Source: Chryseobacterium aquifrigidense
GTDB lineage: Bacteria; Bacteroidota; Bacteroidia; Flavobacteriales; Weeksellaceae
NCBI RefSeq assembly: GCF_006716485.1
Contig: NZ_VFPD01000006.1
Location: 1-64,000 of the forward strand
Length of the DNA: 64,000 nucleotides
Direction of reading: 5' to 3'
This document shows positions 26,760 through 34,537 of this stretch, piece by piece. A program made the translations under genes and the position numbers. The notes beneath the pieces were generated by a model that was not told the DNA's origin, made no database searches, and was given only the letters and a program-made list of their open reading frames with translations. Every line of letters begins with the position of its first letter. Position 1 is the first letter of the stretch.

Positions 26760-28586
26760 ATGAAACTATCAAAAATATGGGCTGTATTGGCCCTGGCTGT
26801 TTTTTCTGAAAACCAGGCACAGAATTATTTAAATTATAATGTAGGGAATGCGCATTCGCATAATGATTATATGCAGGAAATTCCCTTTTGGCAGGCTTAT
26901 TATGCTAACTTCGGTTCCATTGAGGCAGATGTTTTTCTGGTAAAGGGAAAGCTTTGGGTTGCTCATACTGAAAAGGAACTTTCTGCAGACAGAACGCTGG
27001 AAAATCTTTATCTCGATAATATTTCAAAACAGATTAAAATCAACAAAGGGAATATCTATCCTGACGCTGGTAAGAAACTTCAGTTGCTTATCGATATTAA
27101 GCAGGATTATAAAACATCACTGGATGCTTTGGTTAGTACCTTAAAAAAATATCCGGAAATAACGGATAATTCAGGAATAAAAATTGTGATCACCGGAGGA
27201 AGACCTCAGCCTGAAGATTTTAAAAATTATCCAAGCTATCTTTATTTTGATGGAGATCTGGATAAAAATTATTCTACAGATCAGTTAAAAAGAGTAGGAA
27301 TGTTCAGCGCAGATCTTCCCGGATTGGTAAAATGGAACGGCAAAGGAATTCCAAGAGATGAGGAAACTACAAAAATTAAAAGTGCGGTTGACAAAGCTCA
27401 TGCGCAGCAGAAACCTGTTCGTTTTTATGGAGCACCGGACTTCCCGAATGCATGGGTGAATTTTATGGATATGGGCGTGGATTATATCAATACCGATCAT
27501 ATTCCGGATCTTAAAAAATTCATGAACTCTATTCCAAGAAACTTTTATAAAAATACAAAAGAATACAGCACATATAAACCGACTTATGCATCAGATGGAG
27601 TAACTAAAAAAGTAAAGAATGTTATCCTCCTTATACCAGATGGAACTTCTCTGCCACAATATTATGCTGCCTTTACAGCCAACAAAGGGAAACTGAATGT
27701 TTTCAACATGAAATCCACGGGGCTTTCCAAAACCAACTCATCCAACGCTTACATTACAGATTCAGCACCTGGCTCTACAGCATTTGCAACAGGAGTGAAA
27801 ACTAAAAATACTTTTGTTGGAGTTGATACTATGGGGAAAGCACTGGCACAAATTCCTGATATTATTGCTGAAAAAGGGATGACTTCAGGTCTTATTTCCA
27901 CCGGAGATGTTACAGATGCTACACCTGCTGATTTCTATGCGCATTCAGATAACAGAAACAGTTCGGAACCTATTCTGAAAGATTTTGCAGCTTCAAAAAC
28001 AAAAATTCTGATCGGAGGTCCTACCAGTGGATTGTCTCAGGGAAATATCCAGAAATTTAAAGAAGCGAAAATTGATTTGTATCAGAATCTTAAATCTGTA
28101 ACGAAAATCAGCAACCGTACTTTAGTTATTGATCCTTTAGCTTCGCAAAGAGTAACTAATGGAAGAGGAAACTGGCTTTCTGATGCATTTGATCTTACTT
28201 TGAATGATTTAAAAAATAATGAAAAGGGATTCTTTATGATGATTGAAGCCTCCCAGACGGATGGCGGTGGCCATAGCAATAATATAGAACAACTGGTTAC
28301 AGAATTGCTGGATTTTGATCATGTTGTAGGGAAGGCGATGAAATTTGCTGATGAGAATAAAGAAACTTTAGTGATTGTGGTGGGAGATCATGAAACAGGA
28401 GGTTTAACCCTTTTAGACGGAAGCCTGAAAGAAGGCTGGATTTTTGGAAATTTCAGTACGAATGATCATACCTCTATTCCGTCAAGTGTTTTTGCTTACG
28501 GGCCGAATTCAAAAGAATTCACAGGATTGTTTGAAAATACGGAGATCTTCAACAAAATACTGGCTGCTTACGGAATTAAGAAATAG
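26760..28586 (+). CDS. Secreted fusion: GDPD/PLC-like phosphodiesterase plus alkaline phosphatase
   Basis: A 608-residue exported protein (signal peptide MKLSKIWAVLALAVFSENQA) with two phosphoester-cleaving parts. Residues about 25-275 resemble the PLC-like/GDPD barrel: HSHNDY (32-37), an acidic E-A-D pair (55-57), His69 and GVDYINTDHIPDL near the end. Residues about 285-600 are an alkaline phosphatase: VILLIPDGTSLPQYY, nucleophile Ser335 in TDSAPGSTAFATG, TPADFYAH, EASQTDGGGHSNN and VGDHETGGLTL. Such a protein could cut a phosphodiester and then strip the monoester. It follows susCD in the same direction. The phosphatase assignment is firm; activity of the first domain is less certain. Confidence 0.88.
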   Translation: MKLSKIWAVLALAVFSENQAQNYLNYNVGNAHSHNDYMQEIPFWQAYYANFGSIEADVFLVKGKLWVAHTEKELSADRTLENLYLDNISKQIKINKGNIYPDAGKKLQLLIDIKQDYKTSLDALVSTLKKYPEITDNSGIKIVITGGRPQPEDFKNYPSYLYFDGDLDKNYSTDQLKRVGMFSADLPGLVKWNGKGIPRDEETTKIKSAVDKAHAQQKPVRFYGAPDFPNAWVNFMDMGVDYINTDHIPDLKKFMNSIPRNFYKNTKEYSTYKPTYASDGVTKKVKNVILLIPDGTSLPQYYAAFTANKGKLNVFNMKSTGLSKTNSSNAYITDSAPGSTAFATGVKTKNTFVGVDTMGKALAQIPDIIAEKGMTSGLISTGDVTDATPADFYAHSDNRNSSEPILKDFAASKTKILIGGPTSGLSQGNIQKFKEAKIDLYQNLKSVTKISNRTLVIDPLASQRVTNGRGNWLSDAFDLTLNDLKNNEKGFFMMIEASQTDGGGHSNNIEQLVTELLDFDHVVGKAMKFADENKETLVIVVGDHETGGLTLLDGSLKEGWIFGNFSTNDHTSIPSSVFAYGPNSKEFTGLFENTEIFNKILAAYGIKK

Positions 28587-28618
28587 CTTTTAATTATACT
28601 TTTACTTTTACAAAGAGA

Positions 28619-28649
28619 GATTGTTTCGTTTTCGAAGCAGTCTTTTTTT
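28619..28649 (+). terminator. Terminator of the susCD-phosphatase operon
   Basis: GATTGTTTCG pairs with CGAAGCAGTC (two G-T wobbles) around TTTT, followed by seven T. Confidence 0.75.
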
Positions 28650-28665
28650 ATGAATTAATTTAGAG

Positions 28666-28733
28666 CTCCTGCGGATTTAACAGATTAAGCAGATATTTAT
28701 GGTAATCGGCGTTATCTGCAAAATCTGCGGGAG
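28666..28733. repeat. Imperfect inverted repeat with CTGCGGATT arms
   Basis: CTCCTGCGGATTT (28666-28678) is inverted as AAATCTGCGGGAG (28721-28733), with two mismatches. The inner flanks AGCAGATAT and GTTATCTGC extend the pairing. It sits between the terminators of two converging genes and looks like a small interspersed palindromic element. Confidence 0.6.
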
Positions 28734-28756
28734 AGAAAAAGCAGAACAAAATTCAA

Positions 28757-28790
28757 AAAGGCTGTCTCAACAAGAGAAACAGCCTTTGAA
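28757..28790 (-). terminator. Terminator of the PI-PLC-like gene
   Basis: AAAGGCTGT (28758-28766) pairs with ACAGCCTTT (28779-28787), with further TCTC/GAGA pairing inside. It lies about 20 bases beyond the stop of the minus-strand lipoprotein gene. Confidence 0.7.
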
Positions 28791-28810
28791 TAAATCTAAC
28801 AAATAATAAT

Positions 28811-29809
28811 TTAGAAATTGGTGTTAACGATCAATTGAGAAAGCTCAGTATTCACAAAATCAATTGGCATTATTCCGAATGATCCCTGAGTATTCGTCTG
28901 GAAGAATGTTTTAAGCCTTGGATTAATATTGTTGGATACCGTAGGAATACTTGGGATTCCAAAAATTCCCGGCTTATAACCGCTCGTGAAATTCACGAAA
29001 AGCTTACCGTTTGTATCATTTTTAGCTTCATTAAGAAGGCTGGAAATCCCATTCCACTTATCGTCATTATTAGTTACTTTATAATAATCCTGCACTTTCA
29101 ACTGTACCCCGGAATTGTTGATATCAAAAGTAGTATTGTCTGCCCATGGTGAGGCGTTGATTCCTTTGGTTGTTCCTGAAGAGAATCTTCTTAGTAATTT
29201 GATCTTTCCCCTAACAGAACCCAGTGTAGGAATGTTTGCTCCAAGATCCCACTTAGAAGGATTTTTCTGTACATAAGCGTCAAAGGTCTGTTCAAAACTT
29301 CTGGTCGTGTTGGAAGCATCATATTCTTCCTTTACAGACATAATAATGGTTTCAGACGGATTGTTTTGAAGGAATGTATAGCATGCATTTAAAACATCAT
29401 CAAAGTTCAGGTTTTGGTAAATTGCTCCGTGATGAATAGTGAAAGCATTGTCAATATGTCTGCAACGTATATCCAGAAAACGGACTCCTGCATTAAGTTG
29501 CTCCGCAATGCTGAGGTCTTGGGTTTTAGCCGTACCCGATACCACGGGGGCATCTACACGTGCTCCTGAATCATGAGTTCCGGGAATGGAGATTTTTGAA
29601 AGGGAAATATTATCCTGAAGACCAGACATCCAGTTATTCAGGGCAACAGGTAATAATGAAGCCTTATTACTTGTTTTTGCTAAAGAAGCCCTAGGATTCT
29701 CATTAGAATCTCTTTCCATCATGCTGTCATTTGAACACGAAAAAAAGATAGACGCAGTAACAACTCCAAGAGTAATGGCTGTAAAGCGTTTCATGTTTTG
29801 TTTGAACAT
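28811..29809 (-). CDS. Phosphatidylinositol-specific phospholipase C-type lipoprotein
   Basis: A 332-residue lipoprotein: the signal sequence ends FFSC (C25). Its domain is the bacterial PI-PLC X-box type, which cleaves phosphatidylinositol to diacylglycerol and inositol cyclic phosphate without metal. The expected catalytic histidines are His79 in SIPGTHDSGA and one of the HH pair at 126-127 (FTIHHGAIYQ). GVRFLDIRCR (108-117) and SETIIMSVKEEYD are further family motifs. Length is normal for bacterial PI-PLC plus a lipoprotein leader. M6 is an alternative start. It is transcribed alone and converges on the phosphatase operon, with a shared type of upstream repeats. Confidence 0.9.
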   Translation of the reverse strand: MFKQNMKRFTAITLGVVTASIFFSCSNDSMMERDSNENPRASLAKTSNKASLLPVALNNWMSGLQDNISLSKISIPGTHDSGARVDAPVVSGTAKTQDLSIAEQLNAGVRFLDIRCRHIDNAFTIHHGAIYQNLNFDDVLNACYTFLQNNPSETIIMSVKEEYDASNTTRSFEQTFDAYVQKNPSKWDLGANIPTLGSVRGKIKLLRRFSSGTTKGINASPWADNTTFDINNSGVQLKVQDYYKVTNNDDKWNGISSLLNEAKNDTNGKLFVNFTSGYKPGIFGIPSIPTVSNNINPRLKTFFQTNTQGSFGIMPIDFVNTELSQLIVNTNF

Positions 29810-29833
29810 AGTTTTTTATTTTTTAAGGTAGCT

Positions 29834-29891
29834 TAAAAATAAGAATATATCAAAACACGAGGAGTTAATTTAACTTTAAGAGATAATTAAG
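29834..29891 (-). promoter_or_regulatory. PI-PLC promoter with three 11-bp TTAA direct repeats
   Basis: On the minus strand three contiguous 11-bp units read CTTAATTATCT (29891-29881), CTTAAAGTTAA (29880-29870) and ATTAACTCCTC (29869-29859). The third begins 28 nt before TATTTTTA (29841-29834), a -7-like box lacking the final G. The same 28-nt offset occurs at the susC promoter at 22133-22190. Confidence 0.5.
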
Positions 29892-29905
29892 TTGGTATAA
29901 AGTCA

Positions 29906-29933
29906 GGGAGTTGGATGATGGAAGCTAGAAGAA
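29906..29933 (+). repeat. Short heptad array
   Basis: Four related 7-bp units in tandem: GGGAGTT, GGATGAT, GGAAGCT, AGAAGAA. The units resemble those at 18465-18604. Confidence 0.6.
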
Positions 29934-30148
29934 ATAAGACGATTTTTATTAACGCAAAGATTATTTTCTATTCTTAAAATTGAGGAAGCAAAAATGAAAT
30001 CAATAAATTGATTTTTTCTAAGCGAATGCATAGCAATTAAGCTTCATTATCGACATTGTCACCTTCTTTGCTTTCTTTAAATAGAACTATAGAACTGTTT
30101 TTTTTTGCATTTTTAAAAGATATAGCTTTTTCCAGATAGAAGTCTCTC
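29934..30148. other. AT-rich intergenic stretch
   Basis: This is the rest of the 339-base gap between two minus-strand genes. I see no open frame of interest, no strong hairpin and no promoter box. Confidence 0.4.
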
Positions 30149-30832
30149 TTAAAACACAAAATCCTCTTTCAAACCGGGAAGCCTGAACTTGTGGTCTCCG
30201 ATAAAGAAATCATTCATTTTAATAAGAGCCGGGAATTGATGAGTAAATTCTTTATGAGAGTTTTCTGGTACTTTGGTATCATCATCACAGGATGAATATT
30301 CTCTGTCAACAATCACCTGGCCTGTAGAAAAATTGATCTCATTCGTAAAACTGAAATCACAGGTATCTTCAAAATGATCGTATAAACCTATCAGATAAAA
30401 ATCCCCGTTCTGAAATCTGAACGTATGCTTATATTGCTGGGTATGCCTTGAATTGGTAAAAAACAGCTGTTCGATAATAAGACAGTTATTTTTTATATCG
30501 ATTGTAAGAGTATTATCGGAAGGATAAAATCCGAATCCGCTAGAAAAAATGATCTCGGAATTTTCTTTCCATACTTTCAGGCCGTTGTTTTCCTTTTTCA
30601 GAATATAGAAAACCCTTTTATAATCACTTGTACCTTCCGGGTTCTGCTCGTCTGATGCTTTTATATTCGTATTAAATATGAGGACTGTTTCATCTTTTCC
30701 ATCTTTGTCAAGATCGCCTTTGGCTTCTGCAATCTGAGTATAGCCTTTCGGAACCGAAAAATTTTTCAGCTTCTGGGCAGATAAACTCGAAACAGATAAA
30801 ACAAGCAAAAAGGAAAAGAAAGTTTTCATCAT
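30149..30832 (-). CDS. Secreted protein of unknown function with an LDKDGKDE calcium-loop-like motif
   Basis: A 227-residue exported protein. The long frame begins with a TTG at 30844; I prefer ATG 30832 (MMKTFFSFLLVLSVSSLSAQ), with 30829 as alternative. The mature start KNFSVPKGYTQIAEAKGDLDKDGKDETVLIFNT resembles FG-GAP-like repeats, where DxDxDG loops bind calcium. The rest is beta-strand-rich with SGFGFYPSDNTLTIDIKNNCLIIEQLF and a CDF/SSCDDD acidic region. No catalytic motif is recognised. The dispersed repeat copy B lies upstream. It seems monocistronic. Confidence 0.75.
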   Translation of the reverse strand: MMKTFFSFLLVLSVSSLSAQKLKNFSVPKGYTQIAEAKGDLDKDGKDETVLIFNTNIKASDEQNPEGTSDYKRVFYILKKENNGLKVWKENSEIIFSSGFGFYPSDNTLTIDIKNNCLIIEQLFFTNSRHTQQYKHTFRFQNGDFYLIGLYDHFEDTCDFSFTNEINFSTGQVIVDREYSSCDDDTKVPENSHKEFTHQFPALIKMNDFFIGDHKFRLPGLKEDFVF

Positions 30833-30901
30833 TATTATATTCAACTTGTTTAAACTTTTGTTTTTGAAACAGTAAGATTTGTATTAAAGTGTTGAGAGTA
30901 G

Positions 30902-30968
30902 TAAGATGAGCTTCGCGTTTAAGCTTGAAAATCAGAATGATTCATCTTAACTATACTTTATTTCTTCA
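30902..30968 (+). repeat. Dispersed palindromic-ended repeat, copy B
   Basis: Starts TAAGATGAGCTTCGCG and ends ATCTTAACTATACTTTATTTCTTCA in two blocks, matching copy A at 20244-20293. The centre is longer here by about 16 bases. Confidence 0.7.
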
Positions 30969-30993
30969 ATCCTTCTTAAACAACTTCATTGTA

Positions 30994-31042
30994 AAAATGT
31001 GGTAATCCGAAATAAAAATTATTCTTCAAATTACCACATTTT
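30994..31042 (-). terminator. Long-loop hairpin downstream of aroA
   Basis: AAAATGTGGTAAT (30994-31006) pairs perfectly with ATTACCACATTTT (31030-31042) across a 23-nt loop. It lies 12 bases after the aroA stop and gives a T run on the minus strand. Confidence 0.65.
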
Positions 31043-31053
31043 ATAGTATTAAA

Positions 31054-32274
31054 TTAATGGGATAGTATGCTTTCAAGATCTTTCCAGAACATTGGATAAG
31101 ACTTTTCCACTACATCTTCATCTTCAATATTGAGCTCGCTGATCAGACAAAATGGTGCAAAACTCATGGCCATTCTGTGATCCTGATAGGTCTTAATAGA
31201 AATATGGCCCTGTGGCTCTCCAAAACTGATTGATTTAATCGTCTGATCTGTAATTTCTGTTTCAGTACCTAGTTTTTGCAGTTCATTATATAAGGCAAGA
31301 AGCCTGTCGGTTTCTTTTACTCTTAAGGTTCCCAGTCCTGAAATCTCAAAAGGGATTTTTAAAGCGGCTGCTGTTACACAAAGTGTCTGTGCAATATCAG
31401 GACAGTCATTCATATCCAGCACAATTTTTTCCGGGAAAGAAAAATCTGGCTGAGGTTCAAGTGTTAATTTATGCTCATCTTCAGAGAATGTAGTTTTAAT
31501 TCCGAAGAACTTTTCGTAGATGTCAGCACTTGCAGAATCTCCCTGCGTTGACTCTTTATAAAAACTTTTCAGGTGAATCGTTTTTCTTCCCAATGCACAG
31601 ATAGAGTAGAAGTAAGAAGCCGAGCTCCAGTCGCTTTCCACCTCATAATGTACTACTGCGGGATTGTCAGGAGTGAAAGGTTCTACTTTGATAGTATTCC
31701 CTTCAAAACTGCTTTGGATTCCAAACTTTGTCAGAATATCAAGGGTCATTTCAATATACGATCTTGAAGTCACTTCTCCCACAAGGTTAATCACCAATCC
31801 ATTCTCAAGTTTTCCTGCAACAAGAAGCAGGGAAGTGATAAACTGGCTTGAGATATTGGATGGAACATTCACGGACGTCTCAGTAATCTTTCTTCCTGTA
31901 ATTTTTAAAGGGGGAAAACCTTCGTTCTCCATATATTCAATTTCCACTCCAAGATCCCTCAAAGCACTTACCAGATTTTTGATAGGTCTTTCTTTCATTC
32001 TCCCGGAACCGGTAAGAATTGTCGTTTTACCTTCCTGAATAGAATAATAAGAAGTAAGAAAACGCATAGCCGTTCCCGCATGATGAATGTCTACCACTTC
32101 AGTATCCTCAGATAAAGCTTTTTTTAACAGTTGAGTATCCTGGGAATTGGATAGATTTCCGATTTTTATATTGCTGAACAGGCTTTCCAGAATCAATAAA
32201 CGATTCGAAATACTTTTCGAACCGCTGATCTGTACTGTTTTATCTCCTGATAATTTTGATTTTTCTAGCTTCAT
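31054..32274 (-). CDS. aroA: 3-phosphoshikimate 1-carboxyvinyltransferase (EPSP synthase)
   Basis: A 406-residue cytoplasmic enzyme that joins PEP and shikimate-3-phosphate in chorismate synthesis. I start at ATG 32274 (MKLEKSKLSG), as homologues begin at this point; an in-frame ATG lies four codons upstream. Visible motifs are SGSKSISNRLL near the N-terminus, AGTAMRFLT, GSGRMKERPI, SSQFITSLLLVAG, DWSSASYFY, DMNDCPDIAQTL and the late RVKETDRL and YQDHRMAMSFA. It belongs to the divergent Bacteroidota branch and is somewhat shorter than the 427-residue E. coli enzyme. It is third in an operon behind a lipoprotein and a MazG-like gene. Confidence 0.95.
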   Translation of the reverse strand: MKLEKSKLSGDKTVQISGSKSISNRLLILESLFSNIKIGNLSNSQDTQLLKKALSEDTEVVDIHHAGTAMRFLTSYYSIQEGKTTILTGSGRMKERPIKNLVSALRDLGVEIEYMENEGFPPLKITGRKITETSVNVPSNISSQFITSLLLVAGKLENGLVINLVGEVTSRSYIEMTLDILTKFGIQSSFEGNTIKVEPFTPDNPAVVHYEVESDWSSASYFYSICALGRKTIHLKSFYKESTQGDSASADIYEKFFGIKTTFSEDEHKLTLEPQPDFSFPEKIVLDMNDCPDIAQTLCVTAAALKIPFEISGLGTLRVKETDRLLALYNELQKLGTETEITDQTIKSISFGEPQGHISIKTYQDHRMAMSFAPFCLISELNIEDEDVVEKSYPMFWKDLESILSH

Positions 32275-32300
32275 TATGATCTGCATTATCTTAAAAAATA

Positions 32301-32344
32301 ATGAGTTACAAATTGATGTATTATTTATAACTCATCATTTATCA
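32301..32344 (-). repeat. Stem-loop with heptad-like sequence between mazG-like gene and aroA
   Basis: ATGAGTTA (32301-32308) is inverted as TAACTCAT (32328-32335). Read on the minus strand, the right part steps in sevens: AATGATA, AATGATG, AGTTATA, AATAATA. AT-richness makes this less certain than the other heptad arrays. Confidence 0.4.
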
Positions 32345-32671
32345 TTATTTCAATTTTTCGTTGTTCTGATGCCGGTCTTTATCCCGGTCAGTTTTAATTT
32401 TCATTTTTCTGTCAAAAGCGTCCTGTAGGTTGACTCCGGTTTGATTGGCTAAACATAACGTTACAAAAAGCACATCTGCCAGTTCTTCACCAAGATCTTT
32501 ATTCTTGTCACTTTCCTTTTCGCTTTGTTCACCATATCTTCTGGCAATGATTCTTGCTACTTCACCTACTTCTTCTGTCAGCATCGCCATATTGGTAAGT
32601 TCGTTAAAGTATCTTACCCCAATGGTTTTGATCCATTCATCTACCTGCTGTTGTAACTGGGTAATTTCCAT
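32345..32671 (-). CDS. MazG-like nucleotide pyrophosphohydrolase
   Basis: A 108-residue all-alpha MazG-fold protein expected to hydrolyse a nucleoside triphosphate to the monophosphate and pyrophosphate, a house-cleaning role. The metal-binding signature is present: E33-E34-x-x-E37 in LTEEVGEVARI and E63-x-x-D66 in LGEELADVLF. It is a single short domain, unlike the two-domain E. coli MazG. Its ATG shares one base with the stop of the upstream lipoprotein gene (TAATG), implying coupling. The tail is Lys/Asp-rich. Substrate unknown. Confidence 0.88.
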   Translation of the reverse strand: MEITQLQQQVDEWIKTIGVRYFNELTNMAMLTEEVGEVARIIARRYGEQSEKESDKNKDLGEELADVLFVTLCLANQTGVNLQDAFDRKMKIKTDRDKDRHQNNEKLK

Positions 32672-34080
32672 TATTGATAAGCTCCTAAAGTTGGGTTGGC
32701 AGTTCTTGATACATTCACAATATCAAAAGGTACTGTTGCTGCTACAGCTGTATTTCCTTTTCCAAGAGCTGGTGAACCCGGTTTTACTCTTAAATTCATT
32801 TTTGCCATAAAATAATTGACAAACTGAGGCTCTACGTTTTTTACCGTTTGTATCACATTCGGATTGTTGTCAAAAGTGAAACCTGCTCCGGTGGCACTGG
32901 TATATTTGATTAATGAATTTTGAAGTAAAAATTCAAACTGCTGTCCTGGGGTTTGCTCAAAATGAATAGCATCATCTCTGTCAGAATAGACAATACTGTT
33001 TTTGATGTCAAGCTGCTGTAAGGCTCCTTGCTGCGATTGCCCTGCATCATTTTTCCATTCATTGGCGGCAAAAATTCCTGTTCTGTCAAAAGAGCTCATC
33101 GTCTTGGAGTAATTCGCGATCGTAGCATGAGTATAGCTGTGTTTTCCACCCAGGAAAATCCCGACACATGATAAACCACAGTTGTTCATTACAAGATTGT
33201 TCGCATTTACTGTAGAACCTACAGCATAAATTCCATATTCAAAGAAAGTATGGATGAATGAATTGGTAATGGTAGCATTGGTTTGCTTCATATCCAATCC
33301 TCTCGTACCTCCGAAAAGCCTCGCATGGTTCATCTTAAGGGTAGAATTGGCTTCCATTTTAATAGAATTCCAGTTTTTAGGAATTGTATCATAATAAGGA
33401 TCATTTCTGTCACCACGAAGAATAACCTGATCTGCCTGAGTTCCGTTAATATTCAAGACCGCTCCGGAAGATACTTTCATTCCACTGTTTTTGTGAAAAT
33501 AAACCTTAGTTCCGGCATTGATATCAAGGGTTACACTTGGATTGATGGTAAGATTTCCGTAGATGATCTTTGCTTTATTGTTATTCCATGTGGTGGAACT
33601 GGTAATTACATTCGGGTTGCCAGGGGTCTGGATGAAAAATTCAGCATCCTGAACCACAGAAAATAAAGTCACATGTTGTTGTCCGGTTGGGCTGGTGAAA
33701 AGAACTTTGTCTTCTGCAATAGCTTCCGGTCCGGTAGCTTCCGGGGCAATTTCAACAAAAATATAAAGGCTGTCTTTCTTTCTTAAAGGAACATTTTTAA
33801 AATCATATCCCGGTTTTCCATCTACATTGATCCTATATAATGAAGAAGCTCCTTTTTCAAGGTTCACTCTTGGAATCATAATGTCCTTATCTTCATTATT
33901 ATATACTTTCACAACGTAAGTTTCTGAACGTACCTGATGATATACTGTATCACAAAATACCGTATCTCTTGAGAAACGGAGTTCCTGTGAAGGACTGTCA
34001 AACGTTATATCATCTTTATTACATGATACTGCTACAAGTAACATCCAGAAGGAAAAAGCCAGTAATAATTTGAATTTCAT
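32671..34080 (-). CDS. Lipoprotein with right-handed beta-helix-like domain
   Basis: A 469-residue lipoprotein with lipobox AVSC (C20). Residues about 25-145 form a beta domain (RFSRDTVFCDTVYHQVRSETYVVKVYNNEDKDIMIPRVNL). From about 150 the chain has repeated short strands typical of a parallel beta helix (ITINPSVTLDINAGTKVYF; GAVLNINGTQADQVILRG; LDMKQTNATITNSFI; VNANNLVMNNCGLSCVGIF). The end reads GSPALGKGNTA...PTLGAYQ. This type is common in Flavobacteriia and of unknown function. It leads the transcript with mazG-like and aroA genes. A -7 box (TAAATTTG, 34112-34105) lies 24 bases upstream. Confidence 0.85.
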   Translation of the reverse strand: MKFKLLLAFSFWMLLVAVSCNKDDITFDSPSQELRFSRDTVFCDTVYHQVRSETYVVKVYNNEDKDIMIPRVNLEKGASSLYRINVDGKPGYDFKNVPLRKKDSLYIFVEIAPEATGPEAIAEDKVLFTSPTGQQHVTLFSVVQDAEFFIQTPGNPNVITSSTTWNNNKAKIIYGNLTINPSVTLDINAGTKVYFHKNSGMKVSSGAVLNINGTQADQVILRGDRNDPYYDTIPKNWNSIKMEANSTLKMNHARLFGGTRGLDMKQTNATITNSFIHTFFEYGIYAVGSTVNANNLVMNNCGLSCVGIFLGGKHSYTHATIANYSKTMSSFDRTGIFAANEWKNDAGQSQQGALQQLDIKNSIVYSDRDDAIHFEQTPGQQFEFLLQNSLIKYTSATGAGFTFDNNPNVIQTVKNVEPQFVNYFMAKMNLRVKPGSPALGKGNTAVAATVPFDIVNVSRTANPTLGAYQ

Positions 34081-34104
34081 TGAAATTAAAGTTTAAGTAA
34101 GTTC

Positions 34105-34112
34105 CAAATTTA
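34105..34112 (-). promoter_or_regulatory. -7 box of the lipoprotein-mazG-aroA operon
   Basis: TAAATTTG on the minus strand matches the Bacteroidota -7 consensus TAnnTTTG, 24 bases before the ATG at 34080. I find no good -33 partner. Confidence 0.45.
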
Positions 34113-34161
34113 ACGAAAATACTTTGAATTTCTTATCTATAAAAAAATATTGAATTCAGTA

Positions 34162-34192
34162 TTTGGAATTTAGAAAAAATGTTGTATTTTTG
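34162..34192 (+). promoter_or_regulatory. rpmE2 promoter
   Basis: TTTG (34162-34165) and TATTTTTG (34185-34192) are separated by 19 bases, an ideal Bacteroidota promoter. It predicts a leader of about 65 nt. Confidence 0.8.
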
Positions 34193-34222
34193 CAACCTAA
34201 AATTTAGCAGAGAAATATCCAT

Positions 34223-34262
34223 TACTATTTCGAAAGCAAACTTAATTTTTTTAAAAATAGTA
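34223..34262 (+). ncRNA. Hairpin in the rpmE2 leader (candidate regulatory leader)
   Basis: TACTATTT (34223-34230) is perfectly complementary to AAATAGTA (34255-34262), which ends 2 bases before the ATG. Folding would place the initiation region in a stem. A regulatory role is speculative. Confidence 0.3.
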
Positions 34263-34264
34263 TT

Positions 34265-34516
34265 ATGAAAAACGGAATCCACCCAGAAAATTATAGACTT
34301 GTTGTTTTCAAAGATATGAGTAACGACGAGGTGTTTCTTTGCAAGTCTACTGCAGAAACAAAAGACACTATCGAGTATGAAGGACAAGAGTATCCTCTAA
34401 TCAAAATGGAAATCTCTTCAACTTCTCACCCTTTCTACACTGGTAAAGTAAAACTAGTTGACACTGCAGGTAGAGTTGATAAGTTCATGAACAAGTATAA
34501 AAAATTCGCTAAGTAA
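34265..34516 (+). CDS. rpmE2: Ribosomal protein bL31, type B
   Basis: An 83-residue protein of the large ribosomal subunit. It begins MKNGIHPENYRLVVFKDMSND and has the type-B signature: a longer chain than the zinc form, only one cysteine (Cys27), and the conserved SSTSHPFYTGKVKLVDTAGRVDKFMNKYKKF. Because it lacks the four zinc-ligand cysteines it should work without zinc. Whether the genome also has a zinc form cannot be seen. It has its own promoter and terminator. Confidence 0.95.
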   Translation: MKNGIHPENYRLVVFKDMSNDEVFLCKSTAETKDTIEYEGQEYPLIKMEISSTSHPFYTGKVKLVDTAGRVDKFMNKYKKFAK

Positions 34517-34537
34517 TTTTTATACATTTAAAATATT

